From positions 1,429,501 through 1,493,500 of the forward strand of contig JAVHKY010000048.1 in assembly GCA_035079385.1 (NCBI GenBank): a stretch of DNA of 64,000 nt. Reading direction: 5' to 3'. Source of the DNA: Aspidiotus rigidus. Its lineage: Eukaryota; Arthropoda; Insecta; Hemiptera; Diaspididae. Positions within the stretch are counted from its first letter, which is position 1. Every line of letters starts with the position of its first letter. The notes beneath the pieces were generated by a model that ran no database searches, was not told the DNA's origin, and saw only the letters and a list, made by a program, of their open reading frames with translations. Both the position numbers and the translations under genes were made by a program. Shown one piece after another: positions 11,617-23,209 of the stretch.

Positions 11617-13110
11617 TATGTTACGCCGAATTTAGGCGATTACACAATGCGCGCAGTCTTCAGTAATTTCACCAAATGCGCGCAGTCATTAACCACTTTG
11701 CTGACAGCGCGCATCCCAAAAATTTTTTGCAGACTATGCGCAATGAATGATAAAAACATATTTCTTGACTCTGATTCGGCAATATTTTTATGGAAAATGC
11801 GCGCATTCTTGTACAGCTTTTTTGACATTGACTCAGTAATATTTTACCGCGGAATATGCGCATTTTGAAACTCACTGATTTTTTCAGTCGTTTGAACGAC
11901 TGATATTTAAAACCGAATAATTGCACAATACCTTACACTCAAGCACTTGCTTTATCAAGTTTACTGGAGAAATGGAATTAGAGGAGATGGTGAAATTGGT
12001 AAAGAAAAACATTTGGTGAAAACGTCAGCAGTTCCAAGGTGAGTTTCCTCTTTTGGGGCAGGAAGGTTAATATGGGCTTATAACTAGAGGCCAGATTTTT
12101 CGGGATTTGCCAAATGATTTGTGGGTGTCCAAAAAGTATGGGTGTCATTTATGAGTACGTTTTGCGGGAAATGAAAGCTCTGGGCAAATTTTTGTTTTGC
12201 CGAAAATTGTTGAAAATGAAAAGGGGGTGCCGAATTTGGTGTAAATGACAAAAAGTTACCAAAAATTACACTTTCTTTAAAAATTGAAAAAAAATTGAAA
12301 ATGAACCGACAAAAAAGCAAAAAACTCGGGAGAAAAATGGAAAAATCTTAAAAATGGAAAAAATACAAAAAAATAGAAAAATAACTGAAAAATAGAAAAA
12401 TGAAAAAAAAGGGGAAGAAGGCAGAATCACAAATTTATGTAAGATCTTTTTCTATATGTCCGACGTGTAAAAATTTTTTATACAACCAGAAATTGCTGTA
12501 ACATCCTTTTTTTTTAACATTTCCAGTGTGAAAAAATTTTTTAAATGACAGTTTTATTTCATTTGCCAAAAACTGCCAAAATTGTTAAGTATGAGTGCCA
12601 AAAAATTCATTTTCAATGCCGAGAAAACCGGGCTCTGACCAAGTATGCTTATGTTGCAGGATGCTGAGTATCCAGCATTACAAAATTGAAGAGCCACCGC
12701 CAAAAATTTGAAGGAACAAGCTGACAGAATGGTTACTGGAGGAAAGGTTTACTTCAGAGGGGGATAATATTCTTTATTAATTCCTGAGTTTACCATCTCT
12801 AAATTTTTTGCTTACGTATTCCCAATACATTTTCCTATGCATGAATTTGGCAGAATTTCTTTCAACCGCGCGCACTTGTTGGCTGCACAAATTCAGGGTA
12901 CCATTAAAAATGATAATTTGCTGAATGCGTGCAATCTACACTTGAATATTGCCAATCGCACGCACTCGTCAGTCGTCAGTATTTTGCGCATATTTGGCAA
13001 TCACAATGCCGACTGCGTGCTGTCAGCAAAGTGGTTAATGACTGCGCGCATTTGGTAGAATTGCTGAACACTGCGCGCATTGTGCAATTGACCAAATTCG
13101 GCGTAACATA
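11617..13110. mobile_element. Non-autonomous DNA transposon with long inverted repeats
   Basis: 11617-11710 is the near-perfect reverse complement of 13110-13015, both starting TATGTTACGCCGAATTT. The arms contain repeated ATGCGCGCA words followed by CAGTCATTAACCACTTTGC. Further ATGCGC words continue inward to about 11860 on the left and from about 12865 on the right, forming subterminal arrays. TA lies at both outer edges (11617-11618 and 13109-13110), consistent with a TA target duplication. The interior is AT-rich, with no recognisable transposase in about 1 kb. Confidence 0.7.
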
Positions 13111-13119
13111 TACTATATA

Positions 13120-16100
13120 AAATATAATATAATATAATATAATAATGGAATTTATAAAAATTACCAAATTTCGACGTTCTAGTTAGAAAGAGGAAGACTT
13201 AGAAATAGTATCTAGATAATCTAAGGGTCTTAGGTACGAATAGAAAGGGAGGGGGCGATAAAGAAAAGTGTTTACCAGATTTTGCGTATGTTGTTCAGTA
13301 AAATTAATTAGAATGAATGGTTTGTGGGTAGTTGGCCGTGGTAGATGAGTGCAGGTCCAAGAATTATGTATAGGAGTGCTTTGGGTGCGATGGCGGTAGT
13401 GGTTTTTGGATTGCGTCTTGGATACAATTAATATAATATTGATCTTTTTTTCTTGAGTGAGCGTATACTGCTCGTACATTTAATTAAAGTCGCCTTCGGC
13501 TCATTTTGTCAACTTCGTATACGCAAACAATAGCTCACTTTACCAATACATCTAAGAAGAAGAAAAAATATTTCCATTTTATGTCTTGTTTCACCTTGCA
13601 CCACTTGTGAGAAAGGTTCATCTTCAACTCTCGAGTTTGAAAAATTAATTTTAACTATAACTGATAGTTTAACGTACCACTCGATCCTGAGCTAGGCTGA
13701 GTGGAGACGAAGAAATGTAATATGAAAACTTACTATCATTCACGTTTTTTTTTTTTTTTTTAAATAAAAATTAGATTATTTGAGACTTTACAAGTATGTT
13801 CCCAGAAAGAATGCTGAAATCGAAAAACAAAAATATATTTTCTATGAAGACATGTATTATGTAAATGGGTACAGAACGCTTTTTAGTATCCAGTTGTTGA
13901 AGTTGACCATCGTTTAGAAGAATAGGTACGTCTATTTCATAAATTGAGAACGTACAGCGAGGAAGAATTTTAGGCCAGAGGTTCGGTTGTTTTCAAAATA
14001 TTTTACGCTTCGTTTTCGGTTTGCAGGATACTGTATGAACGCAACGCCCGCAGAGCGCATTGACGATGTTTCTCAAAATGTACGTTGTCTGTGAATATTG
14101 TAGAGTGATGTTGAAAAAGAGTGATGCAGAGCGCAATATCAGGAGAAATTTTACCTAGTAAAAGAAAAGAGAGTACTGCATTAGGCCTATCCGTCTCTTT
14201 CGATATCATTATCTTCTATTGCAAGTTGACTGAGCGTTACTGTATTTTCTGCACGTACAAGTATACTTAATTATGTAGCGAAAGCGATTAGGCTAATAAC
14301 GAAATAACAATCATTATACTTAACTAAGTATCGAAATCGTTCATATATTCCTCTGACGGTATAGGTGTTCACCCGTAACCCGCATGATTCATCTATCTCG
14401 ATGACGGTGCCTACTCGGACGGGTTAAAATATCTAAAGGTACCTAACACAGTACCTACAGCGCAGTGAGTATAAACGCAAATGATGCAGAAAAATTCGCA
14501 GGAATCAAAACGTCCGTTTTTTGGAACAGTTAATACTGCGCTGCGTACCTTCAATATGTACGGAATGAATGAGAGGAGAGAAATAAAAAAACTAACGCAG
14601 TGTAACAGCGATGCTGGCACGATAATGACAAAGATGAGAAATTAGCGCAATCTGTATAAAATTTTCACGAGTCCATTTTTTGAATAGTGCCTCACAGTAC
14701 TAGATGACTCTACATTTTATTTTAGTCTTTCCTGAAGCCCGTGTTTTTTTCTTCAAAATAAAAGTGCCTTTAAAAGCGCTATGACGAAATATTTTCTTTT
14801 TGGTTTTTAGTCGAGTTTTCGGAATATTTGCTCCCTTTTTCGAAAGCATTGTTCCTGTTCCAAAAAGAGGATATGATTGACGAATTGTGTAGCAGATCTC
14901 TCTTCTGACTCGAAGGAAGGATAATGAAAGGATTCAATGCACTTACTCAATCATTATTTTTTTACTTACCGATAGTGTATTTTTCGCGCTGTAAGCAGGT
15001 TATATAGTATGTGTATTCGTCGGAATACTGGACAAGAGCCATATATAAATTTATCAACATAAAAAATACTCGTAGTAACGAATGAAGTTGATCTTGACTG
15101 CTGCAAACCTGTTGATACGATGAATCGTCTCGAGAGAGTGACAGGGTGAGAAGAAATTTTCAATCCGTAGGTACCTACGTGTCCTCGTACCACCACTTTC
15201 TCGCCTGTTGATATGTTGCGAGCGAATCGATTGCTGCGCCGCGCAGTTACCGGGTGACCGGCGAGCAGCAGCACAGCGCAGTAGCCTGGGTAAGGGTAGG
15301 AATACGTATTTTTTTATTTCTTCTGACTTTTAAGTACAGTAACAAACACATCGTAGCCAAGCCTGTAATAGTGCAGTGTTACAATATCACCCATTGCAGA
15401 ATTCTGGCGACTGACGATCCTAGTTACGCGTACACGTTTAGCGTCGTCGGAGATTAGAAGAGAGACGACCGACGCGACGGTGGAAACTTGACAAATTTTA
15501 CCAAACACGATTGAAATATATTTCAATTTTTAATGAATAAAATATTATAATACGAAAATATCGTAGATAAGTACGCACTACGTATCATACCTCCATAACT
15601 TTCCGCATTTTGCTTCCGGGCAAACGGTTTCTTCCTCTCTCCTTGCCGTTCATTGAAAATTTTCGTCGTTTACAAAAGTAAAACTTATCCGTAGAACGTA
15701 TTTTCGTTTCTCAGCCTCCTCCCTCTCACTTCCTGTAATCTTATCGAAGTAAACTGCGCACATACTTTTGGAAGTTGACGTTGACTGCTTTTGAGACCTG
15801 TCAGCGAATTTCCGTTGTACAATATTCCTTCACAATTGGGATCAGAGGAGACCTGTAACGCCTGTGACGGTAGTTTGTAACGCCAATATCCCATTGAAAG
15901 CACATGATCTCGCTTTGTGACTCAACTGTGACGCTAATGCGCGCCACCACAAGACGGATTTTTGCACAACGAGTTATTTGCCTAAATCCCCCGAAAGAAA
16001 GATCTTTTATCAAACCATCAAATCTTAAAATTATCCAGTGACTTATTCTGGAACTAAGTATAAAACTGAAATGTTACACGATAGTCTATTTTTATTGGAG

Positions 16101-16290
16101 AAGAAGTTTCTTGCCTTGAACAATTATTTTGGCAACTTGCTGCTGTTTCATTTCAAATGAATATTTTTTTCTGTTGAGTGTTGCCTCACTCAAGTTTATC
16201 TTTGATGACTACATCGAGTGTTGCAAATAATAGTTGATGTGTTCCCACACGCACATTTTTCTTTTTTTTTCAGTAGAGCACCGAGGAGTA
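13120..16290. other. Intergenic, no gene recognised
   Basis: A short AT microsatellite (TATAA-like) lies at about 13118-13145 and a T-tract at 13746-13762. Frames at 14003-14209, 14966-15274 and 15801-16013 lack motifs and obvious splice context. At about 15236-15265 a short GC-rich segment (CGCCGCGCAGTTACCGGGTG) stands out from its surroundings; its role is unknown. Confidence 0.4.
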
Positions 16291-16299
16291 GAGAAAGGT

Positions 16300-16690
16300 G
16301 TGTATAACATTACTGAACAGCTATCTTGTATCCTGAATTTCATTATACACATCTAGAGTATTTTTCAACGCTGAACACGAATTTGAAGTTCATTTTTCAA
16401 TCCGAGCTGAATCTTTTATGGAATGACGTGAAAATCTACTCGTTCATTTGCCGCGTATCGTCGCGGAACGGAACACGAGTTCTTGATATCCGATGATACT
16501 ACGTTCGTTAAGCGCGCGACGATACGCGGCAAATGAACGAGTAGATTTTCACGTCATTCCATAAAAGATTTAGCTCGGATTGAAAAACGAACTTCAAATT
16601 CGTGTTCAGCGTTGAAAAATACTCTGGATGTGTATAATGAAATTCAGGATACAAACATTTTTTTTTTCTTTGTTCAGTAGTGTAATGCTG
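16300..16690. repeat. Long hairpin: 139 bp arms around a 49 bp spacer
   Basis: 16327-16465 and 16515-16653 are nearly perfect reverse complements; I see only a few mismatches. The outer flanks also pair (GTTCAGTAATGTTATAC against GTTCAGTAGTGTAATGC) beyond a T-rich bulge, extending the structure to about 16300-16690. No protein frame fills the arms. It could be a foldback transposon or a long hairpin RNA locus. No clear target duplication was found. Confidence 0.8.
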
Positions 16691-16788
16691 TTCAATATGC
16701 TATAGTCCGTCCAAAGTAAGAATGGGCCTTTTCTGTGTTCGTCGTTCACTTGCGTTGGGATTCATCGTTATCAATGCATGTGTATCAG

Positions 16789-17275
16789 TTTGTCTGGAAG
16801 TTGTTCCATCAATTGTTGACCTGTAACTGCTTTGAGTTTTTTACAAAAAATACAATCTCGAATTATCTTTTTACCGACTTTTCGTAGAAAAGCGAGTATT
16901 ACATCCGTCACAGTTGTGGCAGAAAGGGGGGGAAATGAACTTTCTCGACGTTTTAAAGGTCATAGATCATCGCTACGTCATTAAAAAAATTTCAGGTTTT
17001 TTTATGTATACCTATATGGATCAAAATTTGTCCGGACTTCTCCTCCGAGACTACTGGATGGATTTTCTTGAAACTTAGTCAAGTTGTAATGTTATATCTA
17101 AAGTTGTGCACCTGCATTTTTTTTGACGATCGGATCAGTAGTTCTCCAGATATACCCAATTTAAAGAAAAATTACCCACTCCTATAACTCTGATATGGTT
17201 TGTTCAATTTTTTTCAAACGTTGATATATTGTAATTTACATGTCTAAAAATGTAATTGTGAACTTTTGGTGTTGA
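16789..17275. repeat. Left copy of ~490 bp direct repeat flanking a LINE
   Basis: It begins at TTTGTCTGGAAGTTGTTCC and ends at ...TTTTGGTGTTGA, immediately before a T16 tract. It matches 18693-19190 throughout, with a few substitutions and an AT-rich indel near 17000/18905. It is best read as one half of a very long target-site duplication. Confidence 0.75.
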
Positions 17276-18692
17276 TTTTTTTTTTTTTTTTAAACATTAC
17301 ATGTTAATGATGACGCTGAGAAGAAATGACTCACCTTTGCTTATGGCTTCTCGGTGTTACGCCAGTTCCCAGCGTCAAAGTAAAATATTCGAATAAAAGA
17401 AACGTACAGACCAAACCAAAATACTCGTAGTAGGAATTAAATTAGAATAAAAGTGATGAAATAATAATGAAAGAAAAGAAAGACGTGGAAAATATGAATC
17501 AAAATAATAATAATTATAATAATCATTATTTTCAAGCAGGAAATAATAAAAAATCAAAATAATACGATAAGATGAGATAAAATAAAATAAAATAAGATGA
17601 ATAACGAAAAACAGCAAAAAGAAAATAAAGATATAAATGAATGAGAGAAATAGGCAGAAGGAAATGAAAAATTGAATGGAATGGAATAAGAGAGAATAAG
17701 ATGAGTGTGAAAGGAGGAGTCTTCATTCTTAATTCTGCCACTCGTGTGTCGAAAGGCTATACTGTAAGTCATCAATCAATTTTATGTCTCATAAGTTTAT
17801 TTAAGAAACTGAGGTTTTCATCGAAATTATCAAAGTGAAATCGGAGGTTGTTGAGATCAAGTATTTTATGTTTTTTTCGCAAGTTGAGAAAATTTTTGCA
17901 TGTTAGTAAAGAGTGTAAAGGAGAACCGTCCTCCTCCTTACACTCTCTACAATTTGAGGTATTTATCTTTATGTATTTATGTAGGTAAGTTGCAAAGAAG
18001 CCGTGACCCGTTAAAGCTTGTGTGGTATAATAGTTGACATACCAATCTCTGTTTTTGTAGGTGAGTTTCAGATCTGGTATGAGTGTGTGAGTTAGCCTTC
18101 CAACTTTGCTGTCATTGTACTCATCTTGCCATTTCGTCAGTGCTTTAAGAGTAAGAATCAACTCTTGTTCTTTTTTGGTTTTATGTTCAAGAGCCGTACC
18201 TCCAAATGTCCTGTTTCTTTTTTTTTCATTAACAAGCTCTAATTTGATTTCTATTGGCATCTCCCCTGTAATGGCATGGAGTGAAGGATAGCTGATAGTT
18301 CTGTAGCCAGACGCTATACTTATTAGGATTTTGCGCTGAATGGTTTTAAGTCTGCCAATTTGAGTTTGATTCAAGTTTGGAAAACATACTGTAGAGCAAT
18401 ATGAGGTTACGGATATATAAATAGCTTGATAAAGGATTCTACGATTTTTAAAAGAGAAGACGTATTTGTTTCCATAGAGGGCTCTGAAGATGTTATAGTT
18501 CTTCATGATTTTATTATTTATATATTCCACATGTTTGTTGAAGGTCAAATGCTCATCTAGAATCACTCCCAGGTGTTTCATGAAGGGCATTGTTTTTGCT
18601 TTTATGACATTATTGTTAATTATGATGTTCAATTCCAAAAATTTTTGGACTAGTTCTCTGTCATGTTTCCGAGATATCAGTAGCATTTGAGT
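17276..18692 (-). mobile_element. 5'-truncated LINE with poly(A) tail
   Basis: On the minus strand the element runs from the direct repeat at 18692 through a polymerase C-terminal frame and about 480 bp of 3' UTR. It ends in a 16 nt poly(A) (plus-strand T16, 17276-17291) exactly where the left direct repeat stops. Repeat, body, poly(A), repeat is the arrangement expected of target-primed reverse transcription. Confidence 0.75.
17772..18692 (-). pseudogene. LINE reverse transcriptase C-terminal fragment
   Basis: About 306 codons belong to the element, starting at KTQMLLISRK. The open frame continues upstream to 18815, but those codons lie in the flanking repeat and are not LINE protein. The fragment covers the region after the polymerase active site (MPFMKHLGVILDEHLTF) and the C-terminal block QALTGHGFFATYLHKY. 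A cysteine cluster follows (NCRECKEEDGSPLHSLLTC), as in R1-like and related LINE polymerases. The catalytic palm is missing through 5' truncation. The remaining frame has no stops, which suggests moderate age. The clade label is tentative. Confidence 0.7.
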
Positions 18693-19190
18693 TTTGTCTG
18701 GAAGTTGTTCCATCAATTGTTGACCTGTAACTGCTTTGAGTTTTTTACAAAAAATACAATCTCGAATTATCTTTTTACCGACTTTTCGTAGAAAAGCGAG
18801 TATTACATCCGTCACAGTTGTGGCAGAAAGGGGGGGAAATGAACTTTCTCGACGTTTTAAAGGTCATAGATCATCGCTACGTCATTAAAAAAATTTCAGG
18901 TTTCCTTATATATTATATATATACATATATATGGATCAAAATTTGTCCGGACTTCTCCTCCGAGACTACTGGATGGATTTTCTTGAAACTTAGTCAAGTT
19001 GTAGTGTTATATCTGAAGTTGTGCACCTGCATTTTTTTTGACGATCGGATCAGTAGTTCTCCAGATATACCCAATTAAAAAAAAAATTACCCACTCCTAT
19101 AACTCTGATATGGTTTGTTCAATTTTTTTCAAACGTTGATATATTGTAATTTACATATCTAAAAATGTAATTGTGAACTTTTGGTATTGA
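18693..19190. repeat. Right copy of ~490 bp direct repeat flanking a LINE
   Basis: The partner of 16789-17275. It differs by an AT-rich expansion near 18905-18930 (TATATATAC words) and scattered substitutions. It ends at TTGGTATTGA, and the following TACGATGTCTGG is absent from the left copy. Confidence 0.75.
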
Positions 19191-19434
19191 TACGATGTCT
19201 GGTTCGTGAGAAATCTCAAATTGAAGCGTGAACTAATTTGATGAAATTTGCAAATATTCGAGCTACTAATATTTTGTAGTACTAAACTTCAGGTAGTCGC
19301 TTTCGTCATCAAAAGCGAAGGGTAACCTTTGATTACGTAGATTGTCAGTGTAGTTGTAGCTAGTTTTATTCATTTTTTGGGTTACCTGTTCACACACGTA
19401 AAGGTTACGCTCTTTATGAGTGAATTTTAAGGAT

Positions 19435-19655
19435 GTGTTCGTTTGTGTTGAGTCTGTCATGAATGAATGTTGTGTTAGTATAGTATTAGTGCAGCAATCC
19501 TTTGCGTATAATCTTGTCATTTTTTTGAGTGATAAAATGGTTTTATATGTGTGAAAGATTTGCTCGTTTGTGTTGAGTTTCTCATGAATGAATGTTATGT
19601 AAGGATATGCTATAGCATTGGTGAGCCATCCTTTGCGTATAATCTTTCATATTTC
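19435..19655. repeat. Tandem duplication, period about 125 bp
   Basis: TCGTTTGTGTTGAGT ... CATGAATGAATGTT ... ATCCTTTGCGTATAATCTT occurs twice (about 19437-19520 and 19561-19650) with small differences. No gene is evident. Confidence 0.7.
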
Positions 19656-20054
19656 ATTTTATTTCTTTTCTTCTAATTTTTTTTTCAATTAATGAGCTAA
19701 TAAGAGCCTGTCATTGGGGAGGTATAAACTTGGTGTTGTTATTGAGTTCAGATGTGGGAGAGGGAATGAGAGCATGAGAGAAGCATAAGATGAGGGATGA
19801 GAAGTGTATGTGTGAGTGAGTCTAGGGTGACTGATTCTGTGACTAACCCTTATTCACATGTGGCAACAACATGAGACTAAAACGTGAAAGACGAATACTC
19901 CGATGAGGAGTAAAACATGCAAACCGCAGAAAAATAAAAGACGACGAGCGCTTTCGGTTAAATAACCATCTTCAAGCCTGAAATGAAAGCAACTGACGAA
20001 CACGAGAGAAGAACGAGGTATTAAGATCGTCCAAACGAGAAATCACGGTGTGAG

Positions 20055-20858
20055 TCATAAACCAGTTCGATACGAATTGAGTACAGTGATACCGTCAGTG
20101 TTGAGATGACGAATTATCTCTATATTCTCGAGGGCGATACGCTTGCGGTAGGAATTCTCCTTATGGAGGAACTTTTCGGATCCCTCGCGGAAGCTGTGGC
20201 CACTGTTTATTAAGTGATCGGCGAAAGCTGACTCCCCCAAGTGTCCCTTCTTCCAAGACTTCAGGTGCTCAGCTACTCTAACTTTCATTTGGCGGCTGGT
20301 CTCACCAATATAAAAGCCTCCACAATCCTCACACTCCAACTTATACACACCATTCCTCTCATCAACAGGTATGGGGTCCTTCAGTCTCACAAACAACCTC
20401 TTGACTGTGGTAGGGTTGTAAAACGCGGGTCTGAAGCCAAACAGGCGAAGGGCCCGACCCAATTGCAGGGAGAACTTCCCCAGGAAAGGGAGACTGATCC
20501 AACGCAAACGGCGATCACGGATCGTGTCTCGGGGGAGGGAGGTGGTAGAATCCAGGAGGCTCCTCGTAACTTTCCTCTGAACCATCACGTCAACATCGAC
20601 ATTGACCCCATTCACTCTGGCCAGGTGTTTTATTGTGATTAACTCTTTATTGAAGGCAGACTGACTCAAAGGAATACGAGTCAGTCTGTGAACTAGGCTA
20701 TGAAAAGCAGCCATCTTGTGAGCAACAGGACCGAACGAACCACCGTGGACTAAAACATCGGTCGTAGTATCTTTCTTGTAAATTTCAAACTTATGGATAC
20801 CGTCTATTATAGAGACCGATAAATCCAAAAAGTTAATGGAAAATACCCCTATTTCCAA
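20055..20858 (-). pseudogene. Penelope-like polymerase C-terminus with GIY-YIG endonuclease
   Basis: 267 codons. The first part is the post-palm region of the polymerase (FSINFLDLSVSI; HKMAAFHSLVHRLTRIPLS). After a linker comes GVYKLECEDCGGFYIGETSR with a downstream EH and HSFREGSEKFL, the GIY-YIG nuclease core that Penelope-like elements use to nick target DNA. The invariant GVY...YIG and the following Arg are present. The frame itself is open, but it is separated from the palm domain by a frameshift. The YVDD box is readable near 20922-20933 in another frame. Confidence 0.85.
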
Positions 20859-20992
20859 CGTAAATTTGATGGAAGGGTACCAGGAATTGAGATACCTCAG
20901 AAACTCACCAAGGAGATCTGGGTGACCAGTCCAGGTACATCTAGAACGTCATCAACGTAGCTGTGCCAATAATGAATATGATTAAGTAACAC

Positions 20993-21589
20993 CTAGTTCG
21001 AGGAAAAGAGGTCAAGTTCAAACTTAGACATGAAAATTTCGGATATGAGAGAGCCTAGTGGTGATCCAATGGGGATCCCTACTTCGTCAAGGAACTCGAA
21101 AAATTTCCCTTCAAATTTACAGTAGTTGGGGGACCAGCAAGTATTTAGAAGATCGAAGAATTCGTGAAACTCATTATGAGGAATGTTGGCTTTGACGAGT
21201 AGCTCACCCATTCGCTGGATAGTAGCAGCCTTAGGAATATTCGGGAACAAACCAACAACATCAAACGAGCAGATGGTCGTTCCCGGGGGAAGACTTACAT
21301 CCTTGAGGACGTCAGTTAAAGAGGCCGAATTCAAGACCGAATGAGGGGATTCAAAATCAATTCGATTTTTGAACCAACGGTCAAGGAATTTGGCAAGGAG
21401 GTAGGTAGGAGAGGAGACGAAAGAAACAACGGGTCGCATCGGGGTATTGTTTTCGTTTAACATGAGACTACGTGAGGTACACAACTTAGTTTTCAATAAC
21501 ACTTTAATTCCAACATCAAATTCTTTTGAAATACTCCGGCTTAAGGTGGGGCGTATAATGACGCGATGTTCTTGCTCCCATGCTTGCAA
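20993..21589 (-). pseudogene. Penelope-like reverse transcriptase, palm and fingers fragment
   Basis: 198 codons containing TPMRPVVSFVSSPTYLLAKF, then CSFDVVGLFPNIP (the first catalytic Asp region) and VGIPIGSPLGSLISEIFM (the primer-grip-side block). The product would stop before YVDD, which follows in a shifted frame at 20922-20933. The N-terminal ADKG-type block of the family is absent at the right edge, so the copy is 5'-truncated. Confidence 0.8.
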
Positions 21590-21717
21590 AATGGGGTGGG
21601 GCGGTTGCTATTGTATAACTCTTTTGAGTTTTGATCCATAAGTGTGCGCTTTTAATTCTCTTAAAGATAACATTTTTCAAGGAAAGAGCTTTTTATACGT
21701 GCAAGGACGACACAGTT

Positions 21718-21760
21718 TTGAAAATAAAAAGAGGCTTTTCCCGCCTCTTTTTATTTTCAA
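21718..21760. repeat. Perfect 18 bp hairpin
   Basis: TTGAAAATAAAAAGAGGC, a 7 nt loop (TTTTCCC), then the exact reverse complement. AACATTTTTC words lie on both sides (about 21669 and 21762). It could be a terminator-like or processing hairpin, or the junction of an inverted duplication; nothing links it to a gene. Confidence 0.8.
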
Positions 21761-21789
21761 TAACATTTTTCGGTTATTCTCTCATAGAT

Positions 21790-22505
21790 TGCAATGAGAG
21801 CGTGAATACAAATTATGATTGCATGAAGAGAAGAGCAGCTGGAAATAACAGAGAATGATGGTTGGGAATTGGAGACGGTCAAGAATGAATTATGAGTAGA
21901 GGGGCGAGAGATGGTGAGGATATATGTGAGCCTCATTGAGAGAACGATTTATAGAATAAGTTGGAGTTATGAAGAAAGGATTTAAGCGAAATGATAACTT
22001 GTAGGCAGAGGTAAAAATTATTTCATTTTTTTAATTCACATTTAGATTTCTTTTAAATTGACGAGTTACTAAGAGAGTGAGAGCTTAGTGGTTTTGAAAA
22101 GTGAAGATGTGGAAAAAGAAATTTAATTGTTGGAAGAATTGAAAGATGTTGACAACTAATGGAGAGTCATCTGATAGTACTTCTATGTGATTGTGAGAGA
22201 TAAGTCAGGAGTTCGGGAGTAAAACTAATTTGGGACAGGAAAAGATATGTTGAATGAGGGAGGTATCAGAATTGCAATGAGAGCATGAAAGAAGGATAAG
22301 GTAAGTGATGAGATGGGTGTGTGTGTGAGTCTACAACAACCAACATTAAAAGATGCTTGAGAATCGGAGATGATCAAGAATAAATTAGAGAGGCAAGAGA
22401 TGGTGAGGATGTGTGTATCTTATTGAGAAAACGATTCATTGAATAAATTGGAGTACTAGAGTTAAAGTTTAAGCAAAAAACTTGATTGTAGATACAGGTG
22501 AAAAG
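21790..22505. repeat. Two diverged copies of a ~480 bp purine-rich repeat
   Basis: GCAATGAGAGCRTGAA ... GAGAGATGGTGAGGAT ... GAGAAAACGATTYATWGAATAA occurs at about 21790-22025 and 22270-22505. Part of a third copy (GGGAATGAGAGCATGAGAGAAG...) is at 19755-19830, on the far side of the Penelope-like element. This suggests that element landed in a local tandem array. Confidence 0.5.
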
Positions 22506-22516
22506 TCGTGTGTTGC

Positions 22517-23209
22517 TTACGCGGCTGGGTAAGCATTTTTTACAAGATTATTTCTACCTCCAATAATCCAAAATTCACTTGCTAACTTTGACAAAAGAAC
22601 ATTTTTACCACAATGAAAATATTTTTCATGAAAATGTTTCACAAGTAAATGAACAAGGTTACATTTAGCTGATAAAATTATCGGATGTCTACTATTATAA
22701 GGTAGATTAGCATTTTTCAATCGTCCACCTACACGTAGGACTTTGTCTTTGAAAAAAGGATCCAAAGATTTTAAATTACTTCTCTTCTTAAGAAATTTTT
22801 TACTTAATAAACGACAAATATCGTCAGTAAAGAATTTGTACTGCGATAATTGAATGACAGCATTATTAGTAGCGTGTTCTCGAATAGCGAGACTAGATTC
22901 AAACAACGATTTATTCTTTAAAAGAAAGTAAAACGTGAAAAGTTTCGAAATTACGTTAACAAGTTTTTCGTAAGACGAATATTTTGAAAGAATACCATCA
23001 TCTAGAGTAGTTAACAATACGATTTTAGTCTTTTTCATTTCAGGAATTTCAGGGAGAACTTTGATATTTACATTTAAAAACGAATCAAAATCGTAAATTA
23101 AGTGTTCAGGACTACGGCTCCACATGGACGATTTTTTCAGTTGATCAGAAGTTAACCCGCGAGTCGTGAGGTCGGCGGCATTACTCATTTTGTAGAGACA
23201 TAACGCCAC
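22517..23209 (-). pseudogene. BEL/Pao integrase N-terminal part
   Basis: Begins at the RNase H/integrase boundary (NAADLTTRGLTSDQLKKSSM). Then come VLRVGGRLKNANLPYNSRHP and the zinc-binding helix LVHLLVKHFHEKYFHCG. The frame ends at NNLVKNAYPAA, and the DDE catalytic core that should follow is absent; unrelated repeat sequence starts near 22530. The truncation suggests deletion or rearrangement of the 3' part of the element. Confidence 0.75.

Larger units (their letters stand above)
19880..21600 (-). mobile_element. Penelope-like element (copy 1), 5'-truncated
   Basis: Minus-strand order is reverse transcriptase (21589-20860), linker, GIY-YIG nuclease (to 20055), then a 3' UTR. The UTR contains TTGAAGATGGTTATTTAACC and GAAAGCGCTCGTCGTC (about 19940-19985), a phrase typical of Penelope-like 3' regions. 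The N-terminal part of the polymerase is missing. A frameshift lies near 20870-20990. Confidence 0.8.

Noticed and set aside
18693..18815. N-terminal 41 codons of the LINE frame ending at 17772
   Set aside because: This stretch is part of the flanking direct repeat and is also present at 16789; the open reading across the junction is accidental.
19890..19960. Hammerhead-ribozyme-like words (CCGATGAGGAG...AAAAC) near the first Penelope-like 3' UTR
   Set aside because: The core lacks a proper stem II and the conserved GAAA; a covariance-model scan would be needed before claiming a ribozyme.
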